Assembly: GCA_965656525.1 (NCBI GenBank)
Contig: CBFHKY010000005.1
Coordinates: forward strand, 62,001-126,000
From: Pseudomaricurvus sp965656525
Lineage (GTDB): Bacteria; Pseudomonadota; Gammaproteobacteria; Pseudomonadales; Cellvibrionaceae
Reading direction: 5' to 3'
DNA: 64,000 nucleotides
Shown: positions 52,037 to 60,667 of the stretch, piece by piece
Numbering within the stretch: the first letter of the stretch is position 1
How the letters are laid out: each line of letters opens with the position of its first letter
Program-made: the position numbers and the translations under genes
Notes under the pieces: model-generated
Databases searched by the model: none
Seen by the model: the letters and a program-made list of their open reading frames with translations, nothing else
Told to the model about the DNA's origin: nothing

Positions 52037-53230
52037 TTAAGATCTAGTGTGATATTCGCTATAAATATCCTGCAATAAATCACCAACACGACGCGCATTA
52101 TCCGCCCAAGTATACTCAGATGCGACGCGTTTCCTGGCTGCCGCACCGAGAGCTGTTCTTAAAGCATCATCCATCACTAATTTACGCAATTCTGCCGTCA
52201 GCGCTTTGACCGAGCCTTGTTCAAATAACAAACCGTCCTTCTCGTGACTCATCATTTCACGAACAGGCTCTGTGGCTACGGCAACAGTGGCCTTTGCCAT
52301 TGCCATGTATTCGAATACTTTTAAGGGTGAACAATACCACGCCGAATTCGACAGTACCGCAATATCCATCGCGGCCAAATATTCATTGATCTTTGCTTGT
52401 GGCACATGGCCGGTCAGCGTGACATGTGCGCTGAAATTTTCACTCTGCGCTTGAGTCAACCACTCACCGGCATCTTGGCGCACTTGCCCCACAAGCATAA
52501 GATGCACAGGTAGACCTTCGGATAGTAATTGAGCAAAGGCTGAAAATAATAAATCCAACCCATGCCAAGGTGCAAAACTGCCCACAAAACCAAGCACAAT
52601 CTTATTGGGGGAAATACCCACTTCATTACGTACGCTTGATCCATCTAACTGCGGATCAAACTGCTCGATCAAAACACCGTTGGGTATCGATCGCACGGGT
52701 ATATTTTTTGCCACCTGTTGCCGAAATGACTTTGCCAACACCTCCGTCACTGCAAAACCGCCATTGCACAAACTTAATGCCCTTGAGGTACTAAAAAAAC
52801 GTGCCATACCGGGCAGCCGATAAAACTTCAGACCTAAGTCTTCTTCATCCGGCGAATTCAGTTCCAACACCACAGGAATACCTAACGATCTAGCCGCCCA
52901 AATAATCGATAAGTTTTTCCATTCATAACGGGCCAGCACAATATCCGCCTTCATTGCTTGTAACTGGCGGCGTTCGGCCTGCATTTTTTTCCACTCCATC
53001 AGAACAGCTTTGATATCTGAGATATAAAAGCGCGCAATGGTGGTTTTGAATTGTTGAAGCTTTGTTATTTCAGGCGTGCCTGCATGATCGATGACCGGGG
53101 GTTGTATCACCGAAAAGCGAAAGCCGTTATCTTGCGCTAACTGCTTAAATTCCCGTGCAAACATGCGCGTATGTACATACGAGCCATCTCGCTCACACTC
53201 TTGATAATGGACATATACCACATGCTTCAT
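52037..53230 (-). CDS. Family 4 glycosyltransferase (copy A)
   Basis: A 397 aa GT-B fold enzyme. The N-terminal domain starts MKHVVYVHYQECERDGSYVH; the C-terminal domain has KIVLGFVGSFAPWHGLDLL, NEYLAAMDIAVLSNS and the nucleotide-sugar motif SPLKVFEYMAMAKATVA. It is collinear, nearly gap-free, with copy B (57895-59082). Sugar and linkage are unknown. It probably acts in the cytosol on the lipid-linked repeat unit. Confidence 0.9.
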   Translation of the reverse strand: MKHVVYVHYQECERDGSYVHTRMFAREFKQLAQDNGFRFSVIQPPVIDHAGTPEITKLQQFKTTIARFYISDIKAVLMEWKKMQAERRQLQAMKADIVLARYEWKNLSIIWAARSLGIPVVLELNSPDEEDLGLKFYRLPGMARFFSTSRALSLCNGGFAVTEVLAKSFRQQVAKNIPVRSIPNGVLIEQFDPQLDGSSVRNEVGISPNKIVLGFVGSFAPWHGLDLLFSAFAQLLSEGLPVHLMLVGQVRQDAGEWLTQAQSENFSAHVTLTGHVPQAKINEYLAAMDIAVLSNSAWYCSPLKVFEYMAMAKATVAVATEPVREMMSHEKDGLLFEQGSVKALTAELRKLVMDDALRTALGAAARKRVASEYTWADNARRVGDLLQDIYSEYHTRS

Positions 53231-53323
53231 AATAATTGCTTAATCATTAATTTGATGATTGGCTCTGGTTATTAATTCAATTCATTGAGAGAGAAATCGT
53301 AATTACGTGTACCCCTATAAGGC

Positions 53324-54853
53324 TCACGCCCTTGCCTCCTCTTCATTGACGGACAGCTCACTAGCACTGCTCTCATTTCTTTCAAACTGCGCCATTCTGT
53401 ACATTGCCATCACCAACCCCATAAGCAACCAAGGTTTGTGATCAGTAAAAAAGTGCATGGGGTTTGCCAAGTTATGAATAATTAGTGTCAGTAGTGACGC
53501 CACAATACCTAAGCTAACAACCGAGATAATTCCGTCTTCATGAATAAAGTTTTTAATGGCAGTTATAATAGTCACTGCAAAAATACTGAGCACCAACAAC
53601 AAAGAGGGGATGCCAGTTTCACCCGCGATCAGTAAAAAGGTATTATGCACTGGGTAAGCATAATTAAAAGCGATAGCGTCCATTGTGCGATCATATTGTG
53701 TCATAAAATAGGTATAGTGATTCACACCCACACCCGTAAACGGATTAGCAGCTATCATATTTTTTGCAACTTCCATCAGAGGGTAACGAACTTCAGCAGT
53801 ACCGTGGTCATCCAAGAGCAAGCGATCCCTCAAACTTCCAGATGCCGCGAACAGCACACCAAACCCCAGAGCACCGATTAATCCAGCCACCCCCATTCCA
53901 GCAATAGGATTGTGTCCTCGGCGTCTTAACCAAAAGGGTAACGTCACTCCCATAGCGGCCACTAAAGCCACCCATCCTCCGCGCGAGCCACTGAATATTT
54001 CTGCAATCACGCCGACACCGACCGCGCCCCCGATAAGTATTTTTGAGCTCCAATTCCTTTCCGCCCAAAGAAAATACACAGCCGTAGGAATTATCAGATT
54101 CAGAAACATCGCAAAGTCATTTGGATGATCCAAAGTGCCTGCCACTCGAAACACCATCTTCTGGCCAATCTGCATGGTCAGTGAAATTTCGCGACCTAAG
54201 TTTTCGGCTGTAAAAATCACCCCCAATACTTTTTGTTCAATACCAATCAGTCCCTGCGCTGCTAACGTCCATATCATCCCCCAGATAGCGGTATGAATCA
54301 GCTTTTGGTCTTGCAGTAACACATTAGTAACAATCAAAAGCACTAATATAACTTTAATTTGCCCAGCAACAACACTAAATGCAAAAAACTGATACGGGGT
54401 AAATATTGCTGATAAAAAGTTAATCAGCAATAACAATAAGGATGGGATAAGCAGCGGCTTGCACCAAAAAAAAGGTCTAACTGACTGTGGTTCGTTGATT
54501 TGTTGCAGCCAGCGCAATAGTAGCAGCCCAAAAACGAAAACATCCAGTAAATAGATATCTAGGCCGTTGGCTTGAACGACAAAGGGTTCCGGTTCTTTGT
54601 AAAACAGTGACACGCCAAATGGTATCGGCATGGCGAAAAAAATCGCAAAAATCAACCATCGGGTAAGATCGACATTCAGCACAAACATTATGGCCACCAC
54701 CGAGGCCAAACTGATGGCCATAAGAAACATGGTGGTTAATTTGGTACTACCGGAGACTTTAACCAGTAAGGCACCAATAATTAGCCCCAAAACAAGAGGT
54801 AGAGCTTGTTTTAGCAATGTCGCAAGACGAAGCTCTATCTCTTGCCAGGTCAT
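53324..54853 (-). CDS. O-antigen ligase/polymerase-type membrane protein (copy A)
   Basis: From ATG 54853 (AGGAG seven bases upstream) the product is 509 aa. The sequence is polytopic with about 10-12 TM segments. The Wzy_C/WaaL features are present: PHLDHPNDFAMFLN-type (GTLDHPNDFAMF), FSGSRGGWVAL, RYPLMEVAKNMI, GVGVNHYTY, and VHNTFLLIAGETG in the large periplasmic loop. It polymerises or transfers lipid-linked glycans on the periplasmic side. The second such protein in the cluster (60664-62151) is a clear paralogue with the same start region (MTWQEIELRL versus MSWEQVEYRL). Confidence 0.87.
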   Translation of the reverse strand: MTWQEIELRLATLLKQALPLVLGLIIGALLVKVSGSTKLTTMFLMAISLASVVAIMFVLNVDLTRWLIFAIFFAMPIPFGVSLFYKEPEPFVVQANGLDIYLLDVFVFGLLLLRWLQQINEPQSVRPFFWCKPLLIPSLLLLLINFLSAIFTPYQFFAFSVVAGQIKVILVLLIVTNVLLQDQKLIHTAIWGMIWTLAAQGLIGIEQKVLGVIFTAENLGREISLTMQIGQKMVFRVAGTLDHPNDFAMFLNLIIPTAVYFLWAERNWSSKILIGGAVGVGVIAEIFSGSRGGWVALVAAMGVTLPFWLRRRGHNPIAGMGVAGLIGALGFGVLFAASGSLRDRLLLDDHGTAEVRYPLMEVAKNMIAANPFTGVGVNHYTYFMTQYDRTMDAIAFNYAYPVHNTFLLIAGETGIPSLLLVLSIFAVTIITAIKNFIHEDGIISVVSLGIVASLLTLIIHNLANPMHFFTDHKPWLLMGLVMAMYRMAQFERNESSASELSVNEEEARA

Positions 54854-54934
54854 TCCTTGGCTCCTGTTGGCCACATCATAAAAACCTAGACGCGGTTCAA
54901 ACGATCCGTCGGCCAACGAAAGGTTAACACCTCG

Positions 54935-56152
54935 TTAATCCTTCGCATCTAACGCATCAACAAGCACTGGTGTAATGCCTTCACGAACAGTCGCCGCGAG
55001 AGTCGCGGCACCTTTATCGGTAAAGTGGCAGTAATCCCAATGATACTCTGCGGTCTTAGGAATAAGGTTGTCAGCATCCACGAAAATCGTATTTTGTTGG
55101 TTAGCTACTTGCTCAATGATTTGATTGTAGCGGCGGAACATGTATGAGCGCGCTTCAACGGGCATCCCTCGATGATAAGGGTCGGGTTTATCCAGCTGCA
55201 TCGCTTTTTCTTCATCTGTGAGATTGTTAAAGTCGGTGCTGTCGGTAATGGCAATGGATTGCGAGATCAATGCTACTTCAACATTATTATGTTTCGCTAT
55301 AGCCACTAGGCTGGAAAGCTCGCGTTGAAAAGCTTGACCATATCGTGGGTCTTCTTGCCATGTGGCCACAGCTTGTGGATCAGCTTCTGCCTCATGCCAT
55401 TGGAACAGGGGTAATACACGATTCACAAAGGTGTATTGCAGCTCTGTTAAAAGGTAGGACCAACCAAACAACACTTCCGTAACAACAGCCCAGCCACTGC
55501 GGCGCTCTGCTAATTTGTCCAGCGGGTAATACAGTTCTTCCTCATGGCCGTAACGACTAAGATCGTTAGTATTGTGATACACCAAGATCATATCCGGTTG
55601 ATAATAAAGCACTCGCGCCGCTAAATTGATCAAAGACGTTCTGACAGAGTAGCCCGGCACACCGGCGTTAATGACCTCAATTGTTTTTTCGGTATCAAGT
55701 GTGGTGTTTAATTGTTTTTGCAATTGTGCAGGGTAGGTATGATCGTTATTAGAAATAGCAGGGAAAAACCCAAAAGTGGTTGACCCTCCTAAAGCAAATA
55801 TTCGATAGACATTATCAGGCTTTGGTACAGCGAATTCATCGCCTCGAAAACCGCGGCTATTGATAGACAATGACGCCAAGGTGTTACTGTATTCTATATG
55901 TGGCACTAAGGTTTTGCCCAGATAATAATGCTTCTCATAAAAAGGCATGTATATCTTAGGTGCATAATCGCTAACATTACTGACCACCCTTAAAGCCACT
56001 TCACCGACAATAAAGACAAAAATAAAAACAATGCTAACCAGCAGAGTTATCAATAATCGGATACGTCCGGCCGACCTGGATGTTAACTTGGTATCGTTGT
56101 CTACACTGGCTTGTGCCACTATTTTCTCCATTAACCGATGATATGAAACCAC
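54935..56152 (-). CDS. Membrane-anchored SGNH/GDSL-like hydrolase or acetyltransferase
   Basis: One TM helix (about 32-55, LLITLLVSIVFIFVFIVGE) precedes a periplasmic SGNH domain. Block I is ALGGSTTFGFF (catalytic Ser in GGST), Gly block GVPGYSV, block III Asn in HNTNDLSRYG, and the Asp/His block WDYCHFTDKG. The catalytic set looks complete. It immediately follows the acyltransferase-3 gene (17 bp), so it is likely to place or remove O-acetyl groups on the exported glycan, as AlgJ/AlgX- and PatB-type proteins do. The start is uncertain: GTG 56152 or ATG 56131, neither with a good ribosome site. Confidence 0.78.
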   Translation of the reverse strand: MVSYHRLMEKIVAQASVDNDTKLTSRSAGRIRLLITLLVSIVFIFVFIVGEVALRVVSNVSDYAPKIYMPFYEKHYYLGKTLVPHIEYSNTLASLSINSRGFRGDEFAVPKPDNVYRIFALGGSTTFGFFPAISNNDHTYPAQLQKQLNTTLDTEKTIEVINAGVPGYSVRTSLINLAARVLYYQPDMILVYHNTNDLSRYGHEEELYYPLDKLAERRSGWAVVTEVLFGWSYLLTELQYTFVNRVLPLFQWHEAEADPQAVATWQEDPRYGQAFQRELSSLVAIAKHNNVEVALISQSIAITDSTDFNNLTDEEKAMQLDKPDPYHRGMPVEARSYMFRRYNQIIEQVANQQNTIFVDADNLIPKTAEYHWDYCHFTDKGAATLAATVREGITPVLVDALDAKD

Positions 56153-56168
56153 ATCTTTGAGTGAATCT

Positions 56169-57272
56169 TTATTGATTTTTAGTTCGATTTAAACGATGAC
56201 GCATCCAGTCTTGACCTGGTTTTTCGATCATTTTATATGTAACACTGGCAATACCATACAGCACCATTACATACACAACGGTAGCTAATAGATTCAGCCA
56301 TTCGGTGCCTAAATCGATCAATTGAATCTTTTGAAAAGGCACTAAATAAGAAACACCAAACCACTTTTCTACAACCGTTAGGCCGCCTTTAATCACCGCG
56401 ATCAAAAAACCGTGCACTAAGTAAATTGAATAGGAATACAAACCTAACTGCTGAAAAGGGTGCCAACGGAACGCCTGTGACAACACCCCACCGTCAAACG
56501 CAAACACCAAAACTGCAGCAGAAAATACCAAAGGCGCTAGATAGAATGGCCCAAAAGCTGGAACCCATGATAAGAACAGCAATACAGCAGAAAGCGCGGC
56601 CAGTTCCAACACACTGAAACCCACTTTTCCCATGGTGGAAATGATTTTTTGGTACGACACTTCGTAACAGCGATAAATGACGCAACCCAAGAAAAACCCA
56701 TACAATCCACGAAACCATGCGAAATGGTAAGTATCGTAAAAGCTACCGTATACGTTATAAAGTACGGTGCCGCCGATGGCACTTAGTAGTAAATAGACCC
56801 AAACCGATCGAGTAAAAATGGTTACCACACCAAACAACAAGCATGTAAACAACTCGACACTGATGCTCCAAGAAACAATGTTCCACGTCTCTGTATCGAA
56901 GATCCCTAAAGCTTGGATTAAGAAAACATTAGCAACGAACGACTCAATACTAAAACGCTCATTTTCTTGCCCACCTAACACGAAATATTGCCCTGCTGCT
57001 ATAGGCACCATGCAAAACAGAAGAACAATATGCAGCGGCCAAAGACGAGCCAATCGTTTCAAGAAATAACGAATAAGCTCACGCTTGCCATCAATTTTAT
57101 TCGCATAAGCGTGACAAATAACAAATCCACTAAGCAAAAAAAAGAATTCTACAAACAAAAAGCTATTACGAATAATAGGATTAAAAGCAAATTCAGTATT
57201 CGTATTAAAATGATAGATAGCCACCATCAACGCACAGGCACCACGCCACCCATCCAGTGCCGCATAGCGCAT
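56169..57272 (-). CDS. Acyltransferase 3 family (OafA/Oac type)
   Basis: A 367 aa polytopic protein with ~10 TM segments. The N-terminal RYAALDGWRGACALMVAIYHF with its conserved Arg and the His in IYHF, then FVEFFFLLSGFVI and LKRLARLWPLHIV, identifies the family. It carries acetyl-CoA-derived acyl groups across the membrane to sugars. It lies next to an SGNH protein, a common split arrangement for glycan acetylation. ATG 57272 has GGAG 9-12 bases upstream. Confidence 0.9.
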   Translation of the reverse strand: MRYAALDGWRGACALMVAIYHFNTNTEFAFNPIIRNSFLFVEFFFLLSGFVICHAYANKIDGKRELIRYFLKRLARLWPLHIVLLFCMVPIAAGQYFVLGGQENERFSIESFVANVFLIQALGIFDTETWNIVSWSISVELFTCLLFGVVTIFTRSVWVYLLLSAIGGTVLYNVYGSFYDTYHFAWFRGLYGFFLGCVIYRCYEVSYQKIISTMGKVGFSVLELAALSAVLLFLSWVPAFGPFYLAPLVFSAAVLVFAFDGGVLSQAFRWHPFQQLGLYSYSIYLVHGFLIAVIKGGLTVVEKWFGVSYLVPFQKIQLIDLGTEWLNLLATVVYVMVLYGIASVTYKMIEKPGQDWMRHRLNRTKNQ

Positions 57273-57353
57273 TAGACATAACTCCGTGCTGTTATAATAT
57301 TGTTTTGCACTTTTAGTAATTCCGCCGTGCTATAAGTATTTTTTTCCTGTTTG

Positions 57354-57881
57354 TTATTCTGTTGCACTGAATGGTTCAATGGGTTGATCACTTCGAACGG
57401 CCAATAAACGTGCACGTACCACCTGCCCCTTATCATTATGCACCTGTACAGGGACTTTGTTCATACCAGGAAGAATAGGGATATCCTTCACTATGCGGTG
57501 GGATTCACGCATGTAATTGACCGCATAGTCGAACCAACCGATCTCTACTAACAAATCCACTTCGGTTTCCCACTTAACTTGTGGAGAGTCATTGTAAATA
57601 TACACAATGATTGTACTCGGTGGGTCTTGGTAGAAGGACTCAATAAAAATTCTCCAACGCCCCTGATCTCGAGTATCGCTATGAATACGCGGATAATATA
57701 AAATTCCATTACCCACTTCGGGTTTACTCGGGTCAGAGTTTCGATCATCACCCTCTGCTTTTTGCGGATCGTGATCCACCCCTGCCGGAGGCACAGACCA
57801 AGCCGTTAGCGGTATCATCGTAGAGAGGCAAAGCACTACAGCTAACCACCAGCACTTCCGAAACACCTTTAATTGGCTCAT
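57354..57881 (-). CDS. Exported protein of unknown function in the polysaccharide cluster
   Basis: I do not recognise a family. The 175 aa product has a signal peptide (WWLAVVLCLSTMIPLTAWSV) followed by an Asp/Pro-rich segment and a beta-type domain with GRWRIFIESFYQDPPSTII and VPVQVHNDKGQVVRARLL near the end. It is 14 bp behind glycosyltransferase copy B and thus in the same operon. Its position suggests a periplasmic accessory role in glycan export or modification, unproved. Confidence 0.65.
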   Translation of the reverse strand: MSQLKVFRKCWWLAVVLCLSTMIPLTAWSVPPAGVDHDPQKAEGDDRNSDPSKPEVGNGILYYPRIHSDTRDQGRWRIFIESFYQDPPSTIIVYIYNDSPQVKWETEVDLLVEIGWFDYAVNYMRESHRIVKDIPILPGMNKVPVQVHNDKGQVVRARLLAVRSDQPIEPFSATE

Positions 57882-57894
57882 ATCGCAACTCGCA

Positions 57895-59082
57895 TTATTT
57901 ATTGGTTCGCTGATCTAAGACGTCTTCCATCAGGCCAAATACTCGGCGCGCATTATCTGTCCAAGTGTATTCTTGAGCGACCCTTTGTCGCGCCGCTTGA
58001 CCTAATCGTTTACGCAGTGACTCGTCACTGGCGGCCAGCTCCAACGCTGCCGTCATAGCACGAAGAGAGCCCTGCTCAAACAATAGCGCCTCTTTATTGT
58101 GTTCCAGCATTTCGCTCACAGGCTCTGTACCCACAGCCACGATCGCCTTGGCCATAGCCATGTATTCAAACACTTTTAGGGGCGAACAATACCAAGCGGA
58201 ATTGGCTAAGACACTGATGTCCATAGCCGCCAAGTATTCATTGATTTCGGTCTGAGGCACATAGCCCGCTAGCGTAACGTGTTCACGTAAAGCTTCACTT
58301 TCTGCTTGCTCTCGCCAGGTGAGGTCTTCGCGAATTTGCCCTACCAACAATAGATGTACCGGCAAACCCTTTTCTCGTAAAGCAATGAATGCTTCAAACA
58401 GCATGTCTACACCGTGCCACGGCGCAAAACTGCCGACAAAACCTAATACGATCTTCCCTTGTCCGATGCCATAAAGCTTACGGATAGCACGGCCACTCAG
58501 CTCTGGATCAAATTGCTCAATACAAACACCGTTTGGAATGGAATACACCGGTTTTTCTTCTTTAAGTTCATGCCTTAAACTACTTGCCAGCGCCTCACTT
58601 ACAGCGAAACCGCCATCTGCCAGTGTTAATGCACGCGTGTCACTAAAGAAGTATTTCATTCCAGGTAAACGATAAAAGCGTATACCCCAGTACTCGTCGT
58701 CAGGAGAGTTAATTTCTAGCAGTACTGGAATCTTCAGAGAACGAGCGGCCCAAATAATCGACAATGTATTTAAATTATAGCGGGTCAAAACCATATCCGC
58801 TGACAATGCTTGTAATTGCTTTCGCTCCCTAAGCATGTTTTTACACTGTACTAAAATGCACTTTATATCAGATAAAAAGAAGCGCGATACTTGTGTCATT
58901 AACCGACGACCCCATGTCGGAATAGGCACCTGATCACTATCAATGATATCGGGCGCTATCACATTAAAAGCGATTCCTCTCTCTGCGCACAAAGCACCGA
59001 ATTCACGAGAAAACATTCGAGTATGAACAAAAGAGCCATCTCGTTCTCGCCTTTGATAATGTACATAAACGATGCTTTTCAT
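57895..59082 (-). CDS. Family 4 glycosyltransferase (copy B)
   Basis: A 395 aa GT-B enzyme that parallels copy A along its whole length: MKSIVYVHYQRRERDGSFVH, KIVLGFVGSFAPWHGVDML, NEYLAAMDISVLANS, SPLKVFEYMAMAKAIVAVG. Differences are spread through the N-terminal acceptor domain, as expected if it adds the same or a related donor sugar to another position. It is the second transferase of the cluster and lies between the flippase and the unknown exported protein. Confidence 0.9.
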   Translation of the reverse strand: MKSIVYVHYQRRERDGSFVHTRMFSREFGALCAERGIAFNVIAPDIIDSDQVPIPTWGRRLMTQVSRFFLSDIKCILVQCKNMLRERKQLQALSADMVLTRYNLNTLSIIWAARSLKIPVLLEINSPDDEYWGIRFYRLPGMKYFFSDTRALTLADGGFAVSEALASSLRHELKEEKPVYSIPNGVCIEQFDPELSGRAIRKLYGIGQGKIVLGFVGSFAPWHGVDMLFEAFIALREKGLPVHLLLVGQIREDLTWREQAESEALREHVTLAGYVPQTEINEYLAAMDISVLANSAWYCSPLKVFEYMAMAKAIVAVGTEPVSEMLEHNKEALLFEQGSLRAMTAALELAASDESLRKRLGQAARQRVAQEYTWTDNARRVFGLMEDVLDQRTNK

Positions 59083-59155
59083 TACGTTCTCACTTACAAC
59101 TGCGACCGACGACCTTGCCGTTATCTGCAGCTTTTGAATATTATATTAAGCTCAC

Positions 59156-60667
59156 TCAAAGCGTTGGCACCAAAGGTCGGCGAGCGCAAAGCCACACACT
59201 CAATGCTAGGGGTAACTTACTGGCATATTTGTGAATAAGCCATGCAGGGGACTGACCAATCAAGAGTACTGGCAAAAATAGCATCGCTAAGCCATACGTT
59301 ATCGCTGATGCTATTATCAATACCAACAGTTGAAGCTCAGCTGCCATACCAACCGGCAAAGCATGCATTACACCAATATCCGCCAATACCACCACTGCCG
59401 CCATCACCATGCCCGGCAACTGCGCCTTCAAAAAATCACTCCAACGACCGGCTAGAATTTCTAATGCCAAGCGAGCCATAGCAATATAAAGCCAAGCCGA
59501 TGCCAATACGACAACCCAAGCGACATTTTCAATACCGTAAGGTGCCGCATAAAAACAACCCACTACCAAAATCGCTAAATAGATCAATTGTTGTCGTACT
59601 TCTCTATAGACGTGCCCGGTCGCCTGAACAACTGGACCGGCCAAATGAAAAATAACTTTGAATGCCCCTGCTATGGCTAAGATTTGAAACGCTACTACAG
59701 CAGACGTCCACTTAGCGCCATACATACCCACAATAACCTCATAACCAAACACAGCGAAACACGCCATAACTGGAAACATCAGTAAACCAATCACTTCTAC
59801 CAGTCGCAAGTAAATCGCTTTTACTCGGTGTGGATCAGCTTGAATCTCGGAGTAAGCAGGAAACATCACCGACGTCAGTGTATTGGCGATTTTGTTTAAC
59901 GGTAAAGTCACTAAATGGTATGAGCGGCTATAAAGGCCCAGCGCATGTTGATCTTGAAACTTACCAATAGTGAGATAATCCACATTGGCGGCACAGTAAT
60001 TAATAAGGTTGTTCAAACTCATACCTCCACCACTGTGAAGTAAAGTTTTAATCTCTTGTCCTCTGAATTTCCACTGCGGCCACAGGGACTGATACCAAAG
60101 ACACATAGCACTGGAAATTCCGACAGACAATAACGCCCCAAACACTAAGCTCCAGACGCCAAAGTCATTCAACGCCAATATTAACGTAAGCCCAGAATAA
60201 CCAAACAAATAAGAAACAAGATCCACCACAAACAATCGTTTAAAATCCAGCCGTTTCATCATCATACCACGGGGCACAGCTCCAACCGATGCTAACAATA
60301 AGGTTATGGCCATAACCTGAATCACTGGTTTTACCTGATCGTTATCAAATAACAAAGCCAGAAAAGGCGCACAAAGAGCCACAACAACCGCTAAGATTAG
60401 ACCTGTTATCCACGATAACGTAGACGCTGTCCTCGCTTGGGAGTGAGTTAAATTATTTTTTTGAATCACGGCAGCCCCCATCCCCAATGAGCCTAATATT
60501 TCAGCCAAACCCATAAAAATAGTAGCCGTTGCCACTAGGCCAAACGCCTCTGGTGGTAAAATTCTGGCCAGTGCAATACCAACGGCAAACCCTAAAAAAG
60601 TCTGAATAACGACTCGAAATAAATTCCAATTCACACTGCGGGCTGTTCTTTCACTGTGGCTATTCAC
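59156..60667 (-). CDS. Polysaccharide flippase, Wzx/MOP superfamily
   Basis: A 503 aa polytopic protein with about 12-14 TM helices. The N-terminal NWNLFRVVIQTFLGFAVGIALARILPPEAFG is characteristic of the MOP flippases (WzxC-like, polysaccharide_synt family), as is GMGAAVIQKNNLTHSQA. It would move lipid-linked repeat units across the inner membrane for the polymerase. Its ATG overlaps the TGA of the polymerase gene by four bases (60664-60667), so they are translationally coupled. Confidence 0.91.
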   Translation of the reverse strand: MNSHSERTARSVNWNLFRVVIQTFLGFAVGIALARILPPEAFGLVATATIFMGLAEILGSLGMGAAVIQKNNLTHSQARTASTLSWITGLILAVVVALCAPFLALLFDNDQVKPVIQVMAITLLLASVGAVPRGMMMKRLDFKRLFVVDLVSYLFGYSGLTLILALNDFGVWSLVFGALLSVGISSAMCLWYQSLWPQWKFRGQEIKTLLHSGGGMSLNNLINYCAANVDYLTIGKFQDQHALGLYSRSYHLVTLPLNKIANTLTSVMFPAYSEIQADPHRVKAIYLRLVEVIGLLMFPVMACFAVFGYEVIVGMYGAKWTSAVVAFQILAIAGAFKVIFHLAGPVVQATGHVYREVRQQLIYLAILVVGCFYAAPYGIENVAWVVVLASAWLYIAMARLALEILAGRWSDFLKAQLPGMVMAAVVVLADIGVMHALPVGMAAELQLLVLIIASAITYGLAMLFLPVLLIGQSPAWLIHKYASKLPLALSVWLCARRPLVPTL

